Assembly (NCBI RefSeq): GCF_004010325.2
Contig: NZ_SADR02000026.1
Span: 1 to 64,000 of the forward strand
DNA length: 64,000 bases
Direction: 5' to 3'
Source: Mesorhizobium sp. M00.F.Ca.ET.216.01.1.1
GTDB taxonomy: Bacteria; Pseudomonadota; Alphaproteobacteria; Rhizobiales; Rhizobiaceae
Shown here: positions 1 to 8,556 of the stretch, in pieces
How positions within the stretch are numbered: position 1 is the first letter of the stretch
Layout: each line of letters begins with the position of its first letter
Made by a program: the position numbers and the translations under genes
The notes under the pieces: model-generated
The model's input: the letters and a program-made list of their open reading frames with translations, nothing else
Told to the model about the DNA's origin: nothing
Database searches by the model: none

Positions 1-430
1 GCTCTCCTGATCCCATCATGCGGCGGCCCAAGCGCCGACCGCGAAGAGAAGCGAGTGACCCGCGGAACGGTCCGAGAAAAAGTGCAGGAGCACCTTGACC
101 ACGACGACCCCAATCAGAGAGGACTCTCACAGCGCTACACACGACCTTGCCAAGCCCTCGTCCCGGCGACGGGACCTCAAATGCTTCGGCAGATCACGCT
201 TCCTAGATTGACCTGTCAGCTCTGGATCTGATGGCATAGTGTGGCGGCCCTCGCGCTGACCACGGACAGAAGCATGATCCTGGCGATGAGATATCGTTCA
301 GAGGGGACTTGACGAACGAGGGCCCATTACAGAAGCGCTACTGGGGATTACCTCGGTCGCCTACGTTGCGACCAACGATCAGCCTCAACTCCCGCGCGTT
401 CACTACCCCGGAACTTCATCATCTAGGACG
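1..430. other. No recognisable gene
   Basis: No open frame here has a credible start, ribosome site or recognisable protein similarity. The stretch precedes the nuclease-tail fragment and reads as decayed sequence at the edge of an accessory region. Confidence 0.4.
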
Positions 431-613
431 GTGGCAGTCCACAGAGCGGGCTGCAACATCAAGGGCAACATCAACGAGTGGGGCGAACACATCTATCACA
501 TGCCGGGCCAGGAATACTATCTGGCTACGCGGATCAACCCGGCGCGCGGGGAGCGATGGTTCTGTTCTCAATGGGAAGCGTGGTGGGCCGGCTGGCGCAA
601 GGCGAAGGTTTGA
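431..613 (+). pseudogene. Nuclease C-terminal domain remnant
   Basis: The frame encodes about 60 residues containing CNIKGNIN, IYHMPGQEYY, GERWFCS and AGWRKAKV. These are characteristic of the small C-terminal domain that follows a thermonuclease (SNase-like) domain in many rhizobial proteins. No SNase catalytic domain is present upstream and no ribosome site precedes the GTG at 431. I read it as the surviving tail of a larger gene rather than an independent protein. The motif match is by recognition only; a stand-alone small domain protein remains possible. Confidence 0.45.
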
Positions 614-632
614 GAAAGACGTCGCTGATACG

Positions 633-896
633 TCACTCCATGTCGGGCACGTCGCCCCCAACAAAGAGCGTCGTCGGCTCGCCGTATTCGCCCAGCGCCG
701 GATTAGCATCACGCGACCACGCAATGACGCCAGCGTGTTTCCCCGCCAAGCCCTTCGCAGTCCTTATCGCCCGGTCCTCGGTCTGCTGCTCGGCTGGCCC
801 GTAGATAGGCTGGAGGTCGCCGCACTCATCGCGATCAAAGGCGGTGACGACGATCAGCTTAGGGGCCTTCTGCTGGGGAAGAATGTGATCTGGCAT
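633..896 (-). CDS. Conserved-type small protein, unknown function
   Basis: The protein has 87 residues if it starts at the ATG at 896, which has an AAAGG ribosome site seven bases upstream; a longer reading from 953 lacks support. It has a hydrophobic strand near the N-terminus (KLIVVTAFDRDE), a central stretch GPAEQQTEDRAIRTAK and a second strand HAGVIAWSRD. This suggests a small alpha/beta fold without signal peptide or membrane segment. I recall very similar small proteins in rhizobia but know of no assigned function. It lies 123 bases downstream of the nucleotidyltransferase gene on the same strand, so the two may form a unit. Confidence 0.6.
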   Translation of the reverse strand: MPDHILPQQKAPKLIVVTAFDRDECGDLQPIYGPAEQQTEDRAIRTAKGLAGKHAGVIAWSRDANPALGEYGEPTTLFVGGDVPDME

Positions 897-1019
897 GTCG
901 ATGCCTTTCATTGGGCAACATTTTGAACAGTGTCTGCACGCGATGGCTGGCATCTGTTTATGGCTGCGGGCCTACTTCATTCGCCGGCACCACCAGGGCC
1001 CAACCTGTACCTCCCGCAT

Positions 1020-2060
1020 TCACGGCGTCGACGCTGGTCGCGCGAACAAATGATGGGCCTCGTCGAAAACCGCCCGGGGAAGGACCCGAAGCTCGCTTGC
1101 TTCGTACGGGAGATGCTCGAGATATTGCGTCGTGAGCCGGGCAACAGCTTGCGCCTGGGCCAAGTCGCGACGGCGCTTGATTGGCTCGCGATCAGCCCGT
1201 TTCGAGACCCAGAATTTGTGAGCGGCAAAAATCCGGGGATCGGGAACGATGAGGCGTAACGGTCCACCTTTTTCATCGATCGCGATTGCTTCGAAAGCAG
1301 GGGCATTTTCCAGCCATGCCAAGCCGGCGATCTCCGCGGCCACCAATTCGTCGTCGGCCTTCCCAACAGTTTCCCGACTCTGCTTCCACGCCGGGTTCGC
1401 AAGCGGCTTGATCAGATCGACGAGATATCCGTCGCGGTTCACCGCGCGGAACGTCGCGGATGAACGCTCGAAGGACCGATCGACCTTGCGCAAAAGGTTG
1501 ATGAGCGCTCCATCTTCGACGTTGGTGCCAGCCATGATTCTGAGGGATTGGCGCGCATCCATGAGGAGGTCAATGTCTTCCGTCGACGTGATCCCTGGAT
1601 CCACGAGCACTCCGGCCGCCGCCTCATAGGCATAGATCGCATTCGTTCCAGCAATACGAATGCCTTCGCCGAGAAGACCGGCGTCATCGATTGCCCTGAT
1701 AATTCTTGCGGCGAGGAAGGGAACACGTCCGAGCCTGAGCGCTCGATTGACAGCAGATTGGCGCACAATCTGCTCCTGTCGCGCGGAGAGCGTCTCTTGG
1801 GCGGACGCGCGAGCTACTTCCCAATCCGCTTTCTGAGCTTCGGTCGCCGGCGAGCGCCGACCTTCCACCTTCTGGCGTCGTGCACCGGTGGAGTCGTAGT
1901 AGCTTCGCATCAGGTGGTCGATGCCGTTCACGGTGTGCCAGACGAGGGATCCGCGAAAGCTCTTCGCCTTTCTTTGGGCCTCCCTAAGCGCAGTGAAGCG
2001 TTGGTCGGAATTGACTTTCTCGCGACGCTGGTCGTTATTTAATTCAATAAAATCAGCCAC
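1020..2060 (-). CDS. GSU2403-type nucleotidyltransferase-fold protein
   Basis: The 346-residue protein carries a nucleotidyltransferase-like core. AGTNAIYAYEAAAG (about residues 137-150) takes the place of the usual glycine-serine loop, and EDIDLLMD (161-168) supplies the paired acidic metal ligands. This arrangement is typical of the GSU2403 (NTP_transf_8) family. The N-terminal 100 residues are charged and helical; the C-terminal part (LIVPDPRIFAAHKFWVSKR) is also characteristic. The start is a GTG with a weak ribosome site. Family members are uncharacterised; relatedness to toxin-type nucleotidyltransferases makes a defence or toxin role conceivable but unproven. A paired inverted repeat lies just upstream (2089-2133). 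Confidence 0.75.
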   Translation of the reverse strand: MADFIELNNDQRREKVNSDQRFTALREAQRKAKSFRGSLVWHTVNGIDHLMRSYYDSTGARRQKVEGRRSPATEAQKADWEVARASAQETLSARQEQIVRQSAVNRALRLGRVPFLAARIIRAIDDAGLLGEGIRIAGTNAIYAYEAAAGVLVDPGITSTEDIDLLMDARQSLRIMAGTNVEDGALINLLRKVDRSFERSSATFRAVNRDGYLVDLIKPLANPAWKQSRETVGKADDELVAAEIAGLAWLENAPAFEAIAIDEKGGPLRLIVPDPRIFAAHKFWVSKRADREPIKRRRDLAQAQAVARLTTQYLEHLPYEASELRVLPRAVFDEAHHLFARPASTP

Positions 2061-3002
2061 CTCAACAGCGATCCAACGATTAGCTCACAACTGTTGCAAG
2101 CCATAACCGGTGGAGCGACCCTTTGCAACAGTTCCCCAAAAATTCAATCGACACTGTTGATGTTACTGTATTAATTGTAAAATTTATATAGTCCCCTTTC
2201 GGATGAAGCAGATGCTGCTGGACGCCGAACCTTGCCCAAACCAGTGTATTGGCAGTTTTCCCAGCACGTTTGATGGGATCAAAGCCCGCAACTCGGCGCT
2301 CTGCCCGAACCCATTCGGTGCAAAACCTCCGTTTCGGCGAGCCTGTCGCCCTCCGTCGTCGTGTTTGTTTCAGATGCCTTCGATCGTCCTGTGCACCTTC
2401 CTGGCTGTTTGCATAATCCGAAACGTTCGCCCTCGCAGGGGCATGGCGCACTACGGCGTGCACATTGGCGGGTCAAAAGAGGGCTGAACCTGCGACGGTC
2501 CACACCGACTTCGCTACATGAGGTGCCCGGCTGGCGCTAACCACGACGGGGCATTGACCGCGGCTGCGCACATGCCCCTCAAACGTCTGCGCCATGGAGG
2601 AGAAGTAGCGATTGTCGGGCGGCCGCAAGATTGGGCACGATGTGATTTCAAGCATTGGCCGCAAGGTGCAGGCGACAGCGGCGAATGTCACCGCTTATAT
2701 CTTGAAGGTGCCAAGGCCATCCTCTCGGCTGGCCAAGTGGGGTCAAGTGAAGACCAAGTGAAGGCCAGGGTGGGGAGGCGATTGCTCTCGATGCGAGCAT
2801 CTGCAATATTGAGGTTCGACGCGCAAGTTCGCGTCGCGAGGCGTTCACGCCTCAACCCTACCAGCCGCCCAATGGCCAGGGACGACACGACAATGTCGAG
2901 GGCGCAAGCCTGAAGACCGTGGCTCACTTCTGCGTGGGTTTCAACGTCCGGCCTCGCGGCAATCCCGCTGCCCGCGCCGGACGGCCCGCGGGAGGTTTTG
3001 GC
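2061..3002. other. Gene-free stretch with AT-rich promoter-like DNA
   Basis: About 2140-2200 is distinctly AT-rich compared with its surroundings and probably contains the promoter of the minus-strand nucleotidyltransferase gene. The remaining bases carry only overlapping frames without ribosome sites or recognisable protein signatures. Confidence 0.35.
2089..2133. promoter_or_regulatory. Operator-like inverted repeat
   Basis: The sequence AACTGTTGCAA (2089-2099) and its exact reverse complement TTGCAACAGTT (2123-2133) are separated by 23 bases. They lie about 30-75 bases upstream of the GTG start at 2060. Two perfect 11-base arms spaced near two helical turns look like a repressor binding pair for the nucleotidyltransferase gene. 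The binding protein is unknown. Confidence 0.45.
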
Positions 3003-3227
3003 GTGACAAAAATCGACATCGAGGAGTTCGACACTGGCGTCGGCAACGTGGGCCTGGCGCTGTGGGAGCTGAGCAATCCGCAGGCCGCAACAGAGGCAGC
3101 GATCGCCCTTTATGGGTCCTCCGCCGCCACAGCTGCGGCTTGGTGCGCGGTCTCGGCCCGTTGTGATGGGCGTGAAGCGGACTATCGCTTCTGGCTCGCA
3201 GTGTTTGCTCAGCTGCGTCAACGCTAG
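3003..3227 (+). CDS. Small hypothetical protein
   Basis: A GTG at 3003 is preceded by GGAGG at 2991-2995 with ideal spacing, giving a 74-residue soluble protein. It starts VTKIDIEEFDTGVG and ends with a helical region containing ALYGSSAATAAAWCA and YRFWLAVFAQLR. There are no signal peptide or membrane segments. I recall similar short rhizobial proteins with the YGxSAxTAAAxC pattern but no function. It has no obvious operon partner. The ribosome site and reading-frame composition are the main support. Confidence 0.5.
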   Translation: MTKIDIEEFDTGVGNVGLALWELSNPQAATEAAIALYGSSAATAAAWCAVSARCDGREADYRFWLAVFAQLRQR

Positions 3228-3490
3228 CTTCGCCCGGCGTCAGCGGGGCAGGATCGTGCTCACGCGCAGCCGCGCGCGTTCGCAAGGATCAAGCATAGGC
3301 AGTAGCAAGTTCTACGCCTGCCACACCCAACCTCCTGGATCACCCCGAATGCCCATATCATCATCAGCTACGATGGCCGGACGATCTTTCCAAGATCGAG
3401 CCCTACCAAGGTGAGATCGTGCTTGGACCGGAAATATTTCACGAAGCCGACGAGGATTGGATAGCGAAAGCTCGCCGAGACGTGGATCGT

Positions 3491-3922
3491 TTATGCTGGG
3501 TCAAGTTCGAAGACAATGAAGCCTTTTCCGCGTTCCCGTTCTTTAAAACCCAAAACGCTGAACCACTTCACGACTTCCGGCCGATCTGACCAGCTGTATG
3601 AATGGATTTGAAGGTTTCCGCATAGAGCTTGGATATGCCTGATGTGCTTCTTGCAGAACCGAACTGTCGACCGGGAAAAGAAGCTTTCATGGGCTGCGAA
3701 AGCCGTCTGCGCGGCGTGCTCAGCTTCCCGCCAGGCGATTAGAGCGACCGGTCTCCCATCCTTCAGCAAGGTATGGCCTCGCCCCTCTTTCAGGCACATC
3801 AAGAATTCGTCCTTCACCTCATCGATATTCAAACCGGCGGTCGCGTACTGGTCAGCCATCCGAAGAGCTAAATCTCGGAAGATGGCGGCAAGATCGGCGA
3901 TGGTGGCTGTTCGATAATCCAT
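3491..3922 (-). CDS. GNAT-like protein, possibly phage-derived
   Basis: The 143-residue protein begins MDYRTATIADL and has strands and helices in the order expected of a small GNAT acyltransferase. HTLLKDGRPVALIAWRE fits the central strands and EVVKWFSVLGFKERERGKGFIVFEL fits the C-terminal acceptor part. The canonical acetyl-CoA loop (Q/RxxGxG/A) is not clear, so activity is uncertain. Similar short GNAT-like proteins occur in the structural-gene regions of temperate phages. Here it starts 45 bases from, and points away from, a broken DUF2213 phage gene, which supports a prophage origin. Confidence 0.55.
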   Translation of the reverse strand: MDYRTATIADLAAIFRDLALRMADQYATAGLNIDEVKDEFLMCLKEGRGHTLLKDGRPVALIAWREAEHAAQTAFAAHESFFSRSTVRFCKKHIRHIQALCGNLQIHSYSWSDRPEVVKWFSVLGFKERERGKGFIVFELDPA

Positions 3923-3966
3923 ATTTTACTCCATGAGGGCGGCAAGTTAACTGCCGAAGCGCTGCC

Positions 3967-4345
3967 ATGCAATTCACAGACGCTGTATCATCGCGGGAAC
4001 GCGGCGGCGCGATGACGGCTATCTTGTTGCCGACGCCCGTATCGCGCGCACTAGCTTGCAGCTCTATGCCGGCGCTGAAGTGGGCAAGCCCGACATGGCT
4101 TCGGTTCGGTCTATCGGCCTGGCTCTGAGGTCTTCTCCGACGACACTCTCAAATCTGCCGCCCATCGCCCAGTGACGAATGATCATCCAGCCGAAATGGT
4201 CACGTCTGCCAACTGAAAAGAGTGTGCCGTCGGTCAGACCGGGGATGAGGTGACGGGCGAGGGGGATCTTCATCCGCGTCCCGCTGATGGTCGATGATGA
4301 GGCGACGATCAAGCTCATTGACGGGCGGCATTTTCGACCCGAGCA
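3967..4345 (+). pseudogene. DUF2213 phage head protein fragment, frameshifted
   Basis: Reading across frames gives a continuous match to the N-terminus of DUF2213 phage proteins. MQFTDAV begins at 3967, then come DGYLVADARIARTSLQLYAG and EVGKPDM. In a shifted frame follow YRPGSEVFSDDTLKS and HRPVTNDHPAEMV, then an in-frame stop, VGQTGDEV and, after another shift, FIRVPLMVDDEATIKLI. At least three frame changes and one stop codon show it is dead. Intact relatives are several hundred residues long, so only the N-terminal third survives. Confidence 0.7.
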
Positions 4346-4400
4346 TCTGAGAATTCTGCAGAAGGTTTTCGATCGACCTGCCAGTCATTGCGGCTGACGA

Positions 4401-4700
4401 TTATTCAGCCGTTACGGGATGCGGTGCATCTTTGAAACCGGCGTCGTCGCGTTCCGTTTCGGCGGCAGGAGCGGAAATACGCGCAGGCTCCGGAGCCAGC
4501 CGCCATCCGCAACCATCCTCTCGGCGCTTCTGACTTCTTGCTCGCTGTCTTGACGGCAAGCGCTGCCTGATCGCCCTTCGCCTCACGACGATGCCTGATG
4601 CTTTGGCGGTTCATATGCGAGAAATAGCTGTCACCGGTCGGCTCGAACCATTTTTGTCATGTTCACCTCAAGAGCCTGTTCAAGCCGGTCTGCGTGCCCA
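4401..4700 (-). pseudogene. ParB-like protein C-terminal remnant
   Basis: On the minus strand, joining frames yields HADRLEQALEVNMTKM, FEPTGDSYFSHMNRQSI, EAKGDQAALAVKT, SAERMVADGGW and a tail ending DAPHPVTAE. This order matches the C-terminal part of plasmid-type ParB/Spo0J-family proteins (xPTxxxYFxxVxKxxIxxAVxEAxG ... GWLP). Several frameshifts separate the blocks. It lies beside the DUF2213 fragment, so both may come from one mobile element. Identification rests on motif order, not a search. Confidence 0.5.
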
Positions 4701-4945
4701 CTCGATGAGGAACGGAAAAATGCCACTTCGCACTTCCACCAAGTTCAACAGCCGAACTGGCCGAACTTTTGAGCGTTTTTTGGCGCGATTGGGAGTTTGT
4801 ATGATAGGTAACTCTGCTCGATGTATTCGCATACGATTATCGCCCTGAGAAATAACAGCGCGCCCGCTACCACCAATACGAAATGCGTGTCGCAGGGCGG
4901 AGGAGACCGCTAATTCGGTACCTTAATGTCTGGAGAGGCGGAGGC

Positions 4946-5119
4946 ATGTTCCTCCATCATCTTTACCCCGATCGGGTGCCGGACGATTTCGACGAACCGG
5001 AAACCGCGTTCAACGCCCGCACCACCCGATGGCGTGTCGAGACCGGCAAATTCCGGGGCAACTTCCCCCAGACTAAAGCGGCGATGCATCTGTCGCGCCG
5101 CTGGGATGACTTGCTGTGA
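4946..5119 (+). pseudogene. GH15 glucoamylase C-terminal remnant before otsA
   Basis: The last 21 codons (from about 5057) read GNFPQT directly joined to AAMHLSRRWDD. GH15 glucoamylase-like proteins of rhizobia normally end GNFPQTYSHVGLI(N/H)AAxxLSRRW, so the intervening residues appear deleted. The 37 codons before that (MFLHHLYPDRV onward) do not resemble GH15 and I do not recognise them. The stop overlaps the GTG of otsA as GTGA, the coupling expected of an original GH15-otsA operon. Confidence 0.5.
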
Positions 5120-6489
5120 GCCGCCTCGTGGTTATTTCGAATCGCGTGTCCTCTCCAGGCAAGCGCGCAGTCCAGGCCGGTGGGCTCGCCATTGCCATGC
5201 AGGCCGCGCTTTCGGAGCATGGCGGCCTCTGGATGGGATGGTCTGGCAAGTCGAGCGGCGCGCGCGAGCCCGGCAAACCCGTCTTTCGCGAGGAAGGCCG
5301 CATCACCTATGCCCTGACCGACCTTAGCCGACCCGATATCGACGAATATTATACCGGGTTTGCCAACAGCGTGCTCTGGCCGCTCTGCCATTACCGGTTG
5401 GACCTGACCGACTATGCGCGCAAGGACATGGCCGGCTACTTCCGGGTGAACCGCTTCTTCGCCCAGCAGCTCGCACCTCACCTCAGGCCCGACGATGTCG
5501 TCTGGGTCCAGGACTATCACCTGATCCCAATGGGGTCCGAACTGCGCCACATGGGCGTGAAGAACCGCCTCGGCTTCTTCCTCCACATTCCATGGCCACC
5601 GCCGGACCTATTTTTCGCGCTACCGGTCCACGAGACGATCGTGCGCCGTCTGACCGCCTATGATCTGGTCGGCTTCCAGACGCAGTTCGATGCAGACAAT
5701 TTCGCAAGCTGCCTCGAGCGTGAGGGCATCGGCCGGGCACTTGAGGATGGCTGGTTCGAGGCCTATGGCCACCGCTTTCGCGTGGGCGTATTCCCCATCG
5801 GAATCGACACGGCGGGTTTCGCGCAGCTTGCCCAGAACGCGGTAAGAAGCGGTTCGGTCCGCAAAATCGAGGAGAGCTTTCGCGATCGCGACCTGATCGT
5901 GGGTGTGGACCGGCTCGACTACTCGAAGGGCCTGACGCATAAGATCGAAGCCTTCGATAAGTTCATCGCCGCCAATCCCGCCTCGCAGGGACGCGCGACA
6001 CTCCTGCAGATCACGCCGAAGTCGCGCTCGGAAGTCCTTCAATATGCTACCTTGCAGCGGCAGGTGGCCGAGTTCGCTGGCCGGGTCAACGGGCGACACG
6101 GAACTCCAGACTGGGTGCCAATCCGCTACGTGAACCGGTCGATCGGCCAGGCGACGCTTGCCGGGATCTACCGCGTGGCCCGGGTCGGCCTTGTCACACC
6201 GATCCGCGACGGCATGAACCTCGTCGCAAAGGAATACGTCTCTGCGCAGCGCTCTGAGGATCCGGGCGTGCTCGTGCTGTCGCGCTTTGCCGGCGCGGCT
6301 CGCGAACTCGACGGGGCAATCCTTGTCAACCCTTACGACATAGAAGCCGTCGCCAACGCGATTGCCCAGGCGCTGTCCATGTCGATGGAAGCGCGTCGCC
6401 AACGCTGGAACCAGATGATGCAGCACCTGCTGAAGCATGACATCTCAAAATGGTGCCGCGATTTCCTGGAAGCATTGCGAGCCCCGTGA
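5116..6489 (+). CDS. otsA: Trehalose-6-phosphate synthase
   Basis: The enzyme (GT20) transfers glucose from UDP-glucose to glucose-6-phosphate to give trehalose-6-phosphate, an osmoprotectant precursor in the cytosol. Family signatures are in order: N-terminal VVISNRV with the following glycine-rich AGGLA, WVQDYHL (about 129-135), HIPWPPPD (about 157), VDRLDYSKG (about 264) and RDGMNLVAKEY (about 364). The length of 457 residues is normal for bacterial OtsA. The start is a GTG overlapping the stop of a GH15 remnant. No otsB phosphatase gene is nearby, so dephosphorylation must be encoded elsewhere. Confidence 0.95.
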   Translation: MSRLVVISNRVSSPGKRAVQAGGLAIAMQAALSEHGGLWMGWSGKSSGAREPGKPVFREEGRITYALTDLSRPDIDEYYTGFANSVLWPLCHYRLDLTDYARKDMAGYFRVNRFFAQQLAPHLRPDDVVWVQDYHLIPMGSELRHMGVKNRLGFFLHIPWPPPDLFFALPVHETIVRRLTAYDLVGFQTQFDADNFASCLEREGIGRALEDGWFEAYGHRFRVGVFPIGIDTAGFAQLAQNAVRSGSVRKIEESFRDRDLIVGVDRLDYSKGLTHKIEAFDKFIAANPASQGRATLLQITPKSRSEVLQYATLQRQVAEFAGRVNGRHGTPDWVPIRYVNRSIGQATLAGIYRVARVGLVTPIRDGMNLVAKEYVSAQRSEDPGVLVLSRFAGAARELDGAILVNPYDIEAVANAIAQALSMSMEARRQRWNQMMQHLLKHDISKWCRDFLEALRAP

Positions 6490-7002
6490 GGCGAGAACAG
6501 GTTACAGCCCGGCCATACGATAATCAGCGTTAGCCCGCGTGGCGCTGCTGAGAAGAACCGGAATTGTCGCGTGGCACTTGCATGGGAGCTCTGTGACTGT
6601 GAATTCAATGACCTAGCCGTGCACTTAAATTGAGAATGGGCACTTAAATCGAGATCCCGTCACGATTTTGGCAGTTATATTGGATCATCTGGCAGGATAT
6701 TTTTGTGCATTTCAGTGATCGATCAAGGCATCTTGCCTCCGACGAGGCCGAGGACTTCTCAACGTTTTCCAGCTCATAGCGTGTCGGCGATGAAGGCGGC
6801 TCCCTTGCGCATGCTCGCAAAGCCTCGGCGCCCAGAAAGCCCTGATTCTCGCTGGTCACCGGATCAGATCATATGAGGAGGTCCCATGAGCCGCGACAGA
6901 GAAATCGCGCCGAGCACGGCAGCGAGTGGAATTGACCGTTCCTTGCTCGCTTGGCAGAGCCGGTCAATGGCGTCGGGCTTACAAGATGAATCGCTGCAAT
7001 CG
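6490..7002. other. Gene-free stretch after otsA
   Basis: No credible coding frame was found. It contains two near-identical direct repeats at 6621-6654 (listed separately). No clear terminator hairpin with a T-run follows otsA. Confidence 0.35.
6621..6654. repeat. Paired 15-base direct repeat, IS-end-like
   Basis: GCACTTAAATTGAGA (6621-6635) recurs with one change as GCACTTAAATCGAGA (6640-6654), with a 19-base period. Closely spaced direct repeats of this sort occur at the ends of IS21-family elements, which carry multiple transposase-binding sites. No transposase gene or second end is visible, so it would be an orphan end. Confidence 0.4.
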
Positions 7003-7198
7003 TGCAATCGAGCAGGACGGCCGTGAAGGGCCGTTGCGGCAACAGTTCCAGCGCCTTTGCGCAGTCGCTGGCCGGCAGGCAGGCAAATCCCTCGATTTCG
7101 AGGATATGGCTGATAAGCGGATAATGGCTGGCGTCGGAGGAGAAACGAGAGTCCAAGGTCTCATCCCGATCAGACTCATGGTTGATAAGAGATAAGGA
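7003..7198 (-). pseudogene. Response-regulator receiver domain remnant
   Basis: On the minus strand about 65 codons read SLINHESDRDETL, YPLISHILEIEGF, ASDCAKALELL and FTAVLLDC. This gives the first strand, helix 1, strand 2, helix 2 and the strand ending in the phospho-acceptor aspartate of a CheY-like receiver. After LLDC the frame loses all similarity, so the second half of the receiver and any output domain are gone. No upstream ATG with a ribosome site is present. Confidence 0.45.
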
Positions 7199-7509
7199 AT
7201 TTGCGCTCTCGAGCGCCGCAATGATGTCGCAACACGATCAAGGTGAAGATTTTTTCAATATTAGATGATTCTACTACAGTTGTCAGGATGGTCGTCACAT
7301 AGCGATTTATTTTGTATATGTCTTGTGCCAAAAGTCTGTTTGATCTTGGGCTTAAGTTGAAATATCATCTCCTTTGGGTAGATGGGCGACAAGCAGGAGC
7401 TCTGGCACTCGGTCGAAAATAGAATGCAGACGGTTTGGCCAGCGGGCATGGATTTCGCCACCGGCGTCATCTATCCCTTTCGCGCAGATCGCGGACCACG
7501 CAATATCGG
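7199..7509. other. AT-rich upstream region of MNT-HEPN gene
   Basis: This 311-base stretch is AT-rich around 7255-7375 and has no credible gene. It probably holds the promoter of the nucleotidyltransferase-HEPN gene that starts at 7510, though I could not settle on one -35/-10 pair. Confidence 0.3.
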
Positions 7510-8427
7510 ATGATGAAAACCAGCCTGGATCACCTGCCACCGAACAAGCAGCGCGAACTCGCTCGCGTCGTCGAGATCCTGCACGAAGAGCTCGAGGATG
7601 CGCTCAAAGGCAGTTCGGCCGAGTTCAAGAAAAAGGGCAGGATCCTCAAAATAATCCTGTTTGGTTCCTACGCGCGCGGCGACTGGGTCGACGAGCCCCA
7701 CACCATGAAAGGCTACCGGTCGGATTTCGATGTCCTGGTCGTCGTCAACAATCGCAAGCTGACGGATTTTGCCACCTACTGGTACAAGGCCAGCGATCGG
7801 CTGTTGCGCGATCCCGGTGTTTCCACCCAGGTCGGCTTGATCGTGCACTCTCGCCGGGAAGTGAATACCGCGTTGCGGCAGGGGCAGTATTTCTTCTCCG
7901 AGATACGGCGCCAGGGCATCGTGCTTTACGAACTCGATGACGAGCCGTTGGCGGAACCCAAACCGCAGGGGGCGGCGGATGCGCTAAGGTTGGCGCGTGA
8001 GCATTTCGACAACCGGATGCCAGCCGCATATGAGTTTTTTGAGACTTACAAATTTGCTCTGCAAAATGATTGGAGGGCTCGATCTGCCTTTTTGCTACAT
8101 CAAGCTATCGAGCACTCCTACTCGGCCCTTCTCCTTACGCTTACGAGCTACAGCCCGCCATCGCACAACCTGAACTTTCTTCGTACGTTGGCCGAGGAGC
8201 ATGACCGGCGGCTTACCGAAGCCTGGCCGCGCGACCAGCAGCGCTTTCGCGCCTGGTTCAACACGCTGAACGAGGCCTATGTGAAGGCACGATATTCCGA
8301 GCACTATCAGATCAGCGTCGAGGCGTTGGAATGGCTTGGTGAACGGACCTCGGTCCTGCATGGCCTCGTCGAGACGATCTGCAGGGAACATCTGGAAATG
8401 CTTACCCGACAGATTCCTGCTGCGTGA
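7510..8427 (+). CDS. Single-chain MNT-HEPN nucleotidyltransferase protein
   Basis: The 305-residue protein fuses a minimal nucleotidyltransferase to a HEPN domain. The first has FGSYARGD at residues 51-58 and the metal-binding SDFDVLV at 71-77. The second has RSAFLLH (191-197), an Rx4-6H motif of the type that forms HEPN RNase sites. In two-gene MNT/HEPN toxin-antitoxin systems the MNT modifies and silences the HEPN RNase; here both are in one chain. ATGs at 7510 and 7513 are both usable; a longer reading from 7435 has no support. It is monocistronic, followed by a broken small gene. A copy of its last 84 bases recurs at 10338. Confidence 0.8.
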   Translation: MMKTSLDHLPPNKQRELARVVEILHEELEDALKGSSAEFKKKGRILKIILFGSYARGDWVDEPHTMKGYRSDFDVLVVVNNRKLTDFATYWYKASDRLLRDPGVSTQVGLIVHSRREVNTALRQGQYFFSEIRRQGIVLYELDDEPLAEPKPQGAADALRLAREHFDNRMPAAYEFFETYKFALQNDWRARSAFLLHQAIEHSYSALLLTLTSYSPPSHNLNFLRTLAEEHDRRLTEAWPRDQQRFRAWFNTLNEAYVKARYSEHYQISVEALEWLGERTSVLHGLVETICREHLEMLTRQIPAA

Positions 8428-8556
8428 GAGTGGGAACTTGAACAGAGAGCCGATTTGATTCCGGGTAAGGAGGAGAAAAATAGCTCTGAATGAAGGCGAT
8501 CCGAGACGATATCTGTTGCAGAAACACTGGAAAGCGCCGCCGACGTCATAGGCGAT

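Noticed and set aside
309..926. 205-residue plus-strand frame
   Set aside because: No ribosome site, arginine-rich composition, and it overlaps a better supported minus-strand small gene.
5620..6438. 272-residue minus-strand frame
   Set aside because: It lies antisense to the conserved core of otsA.
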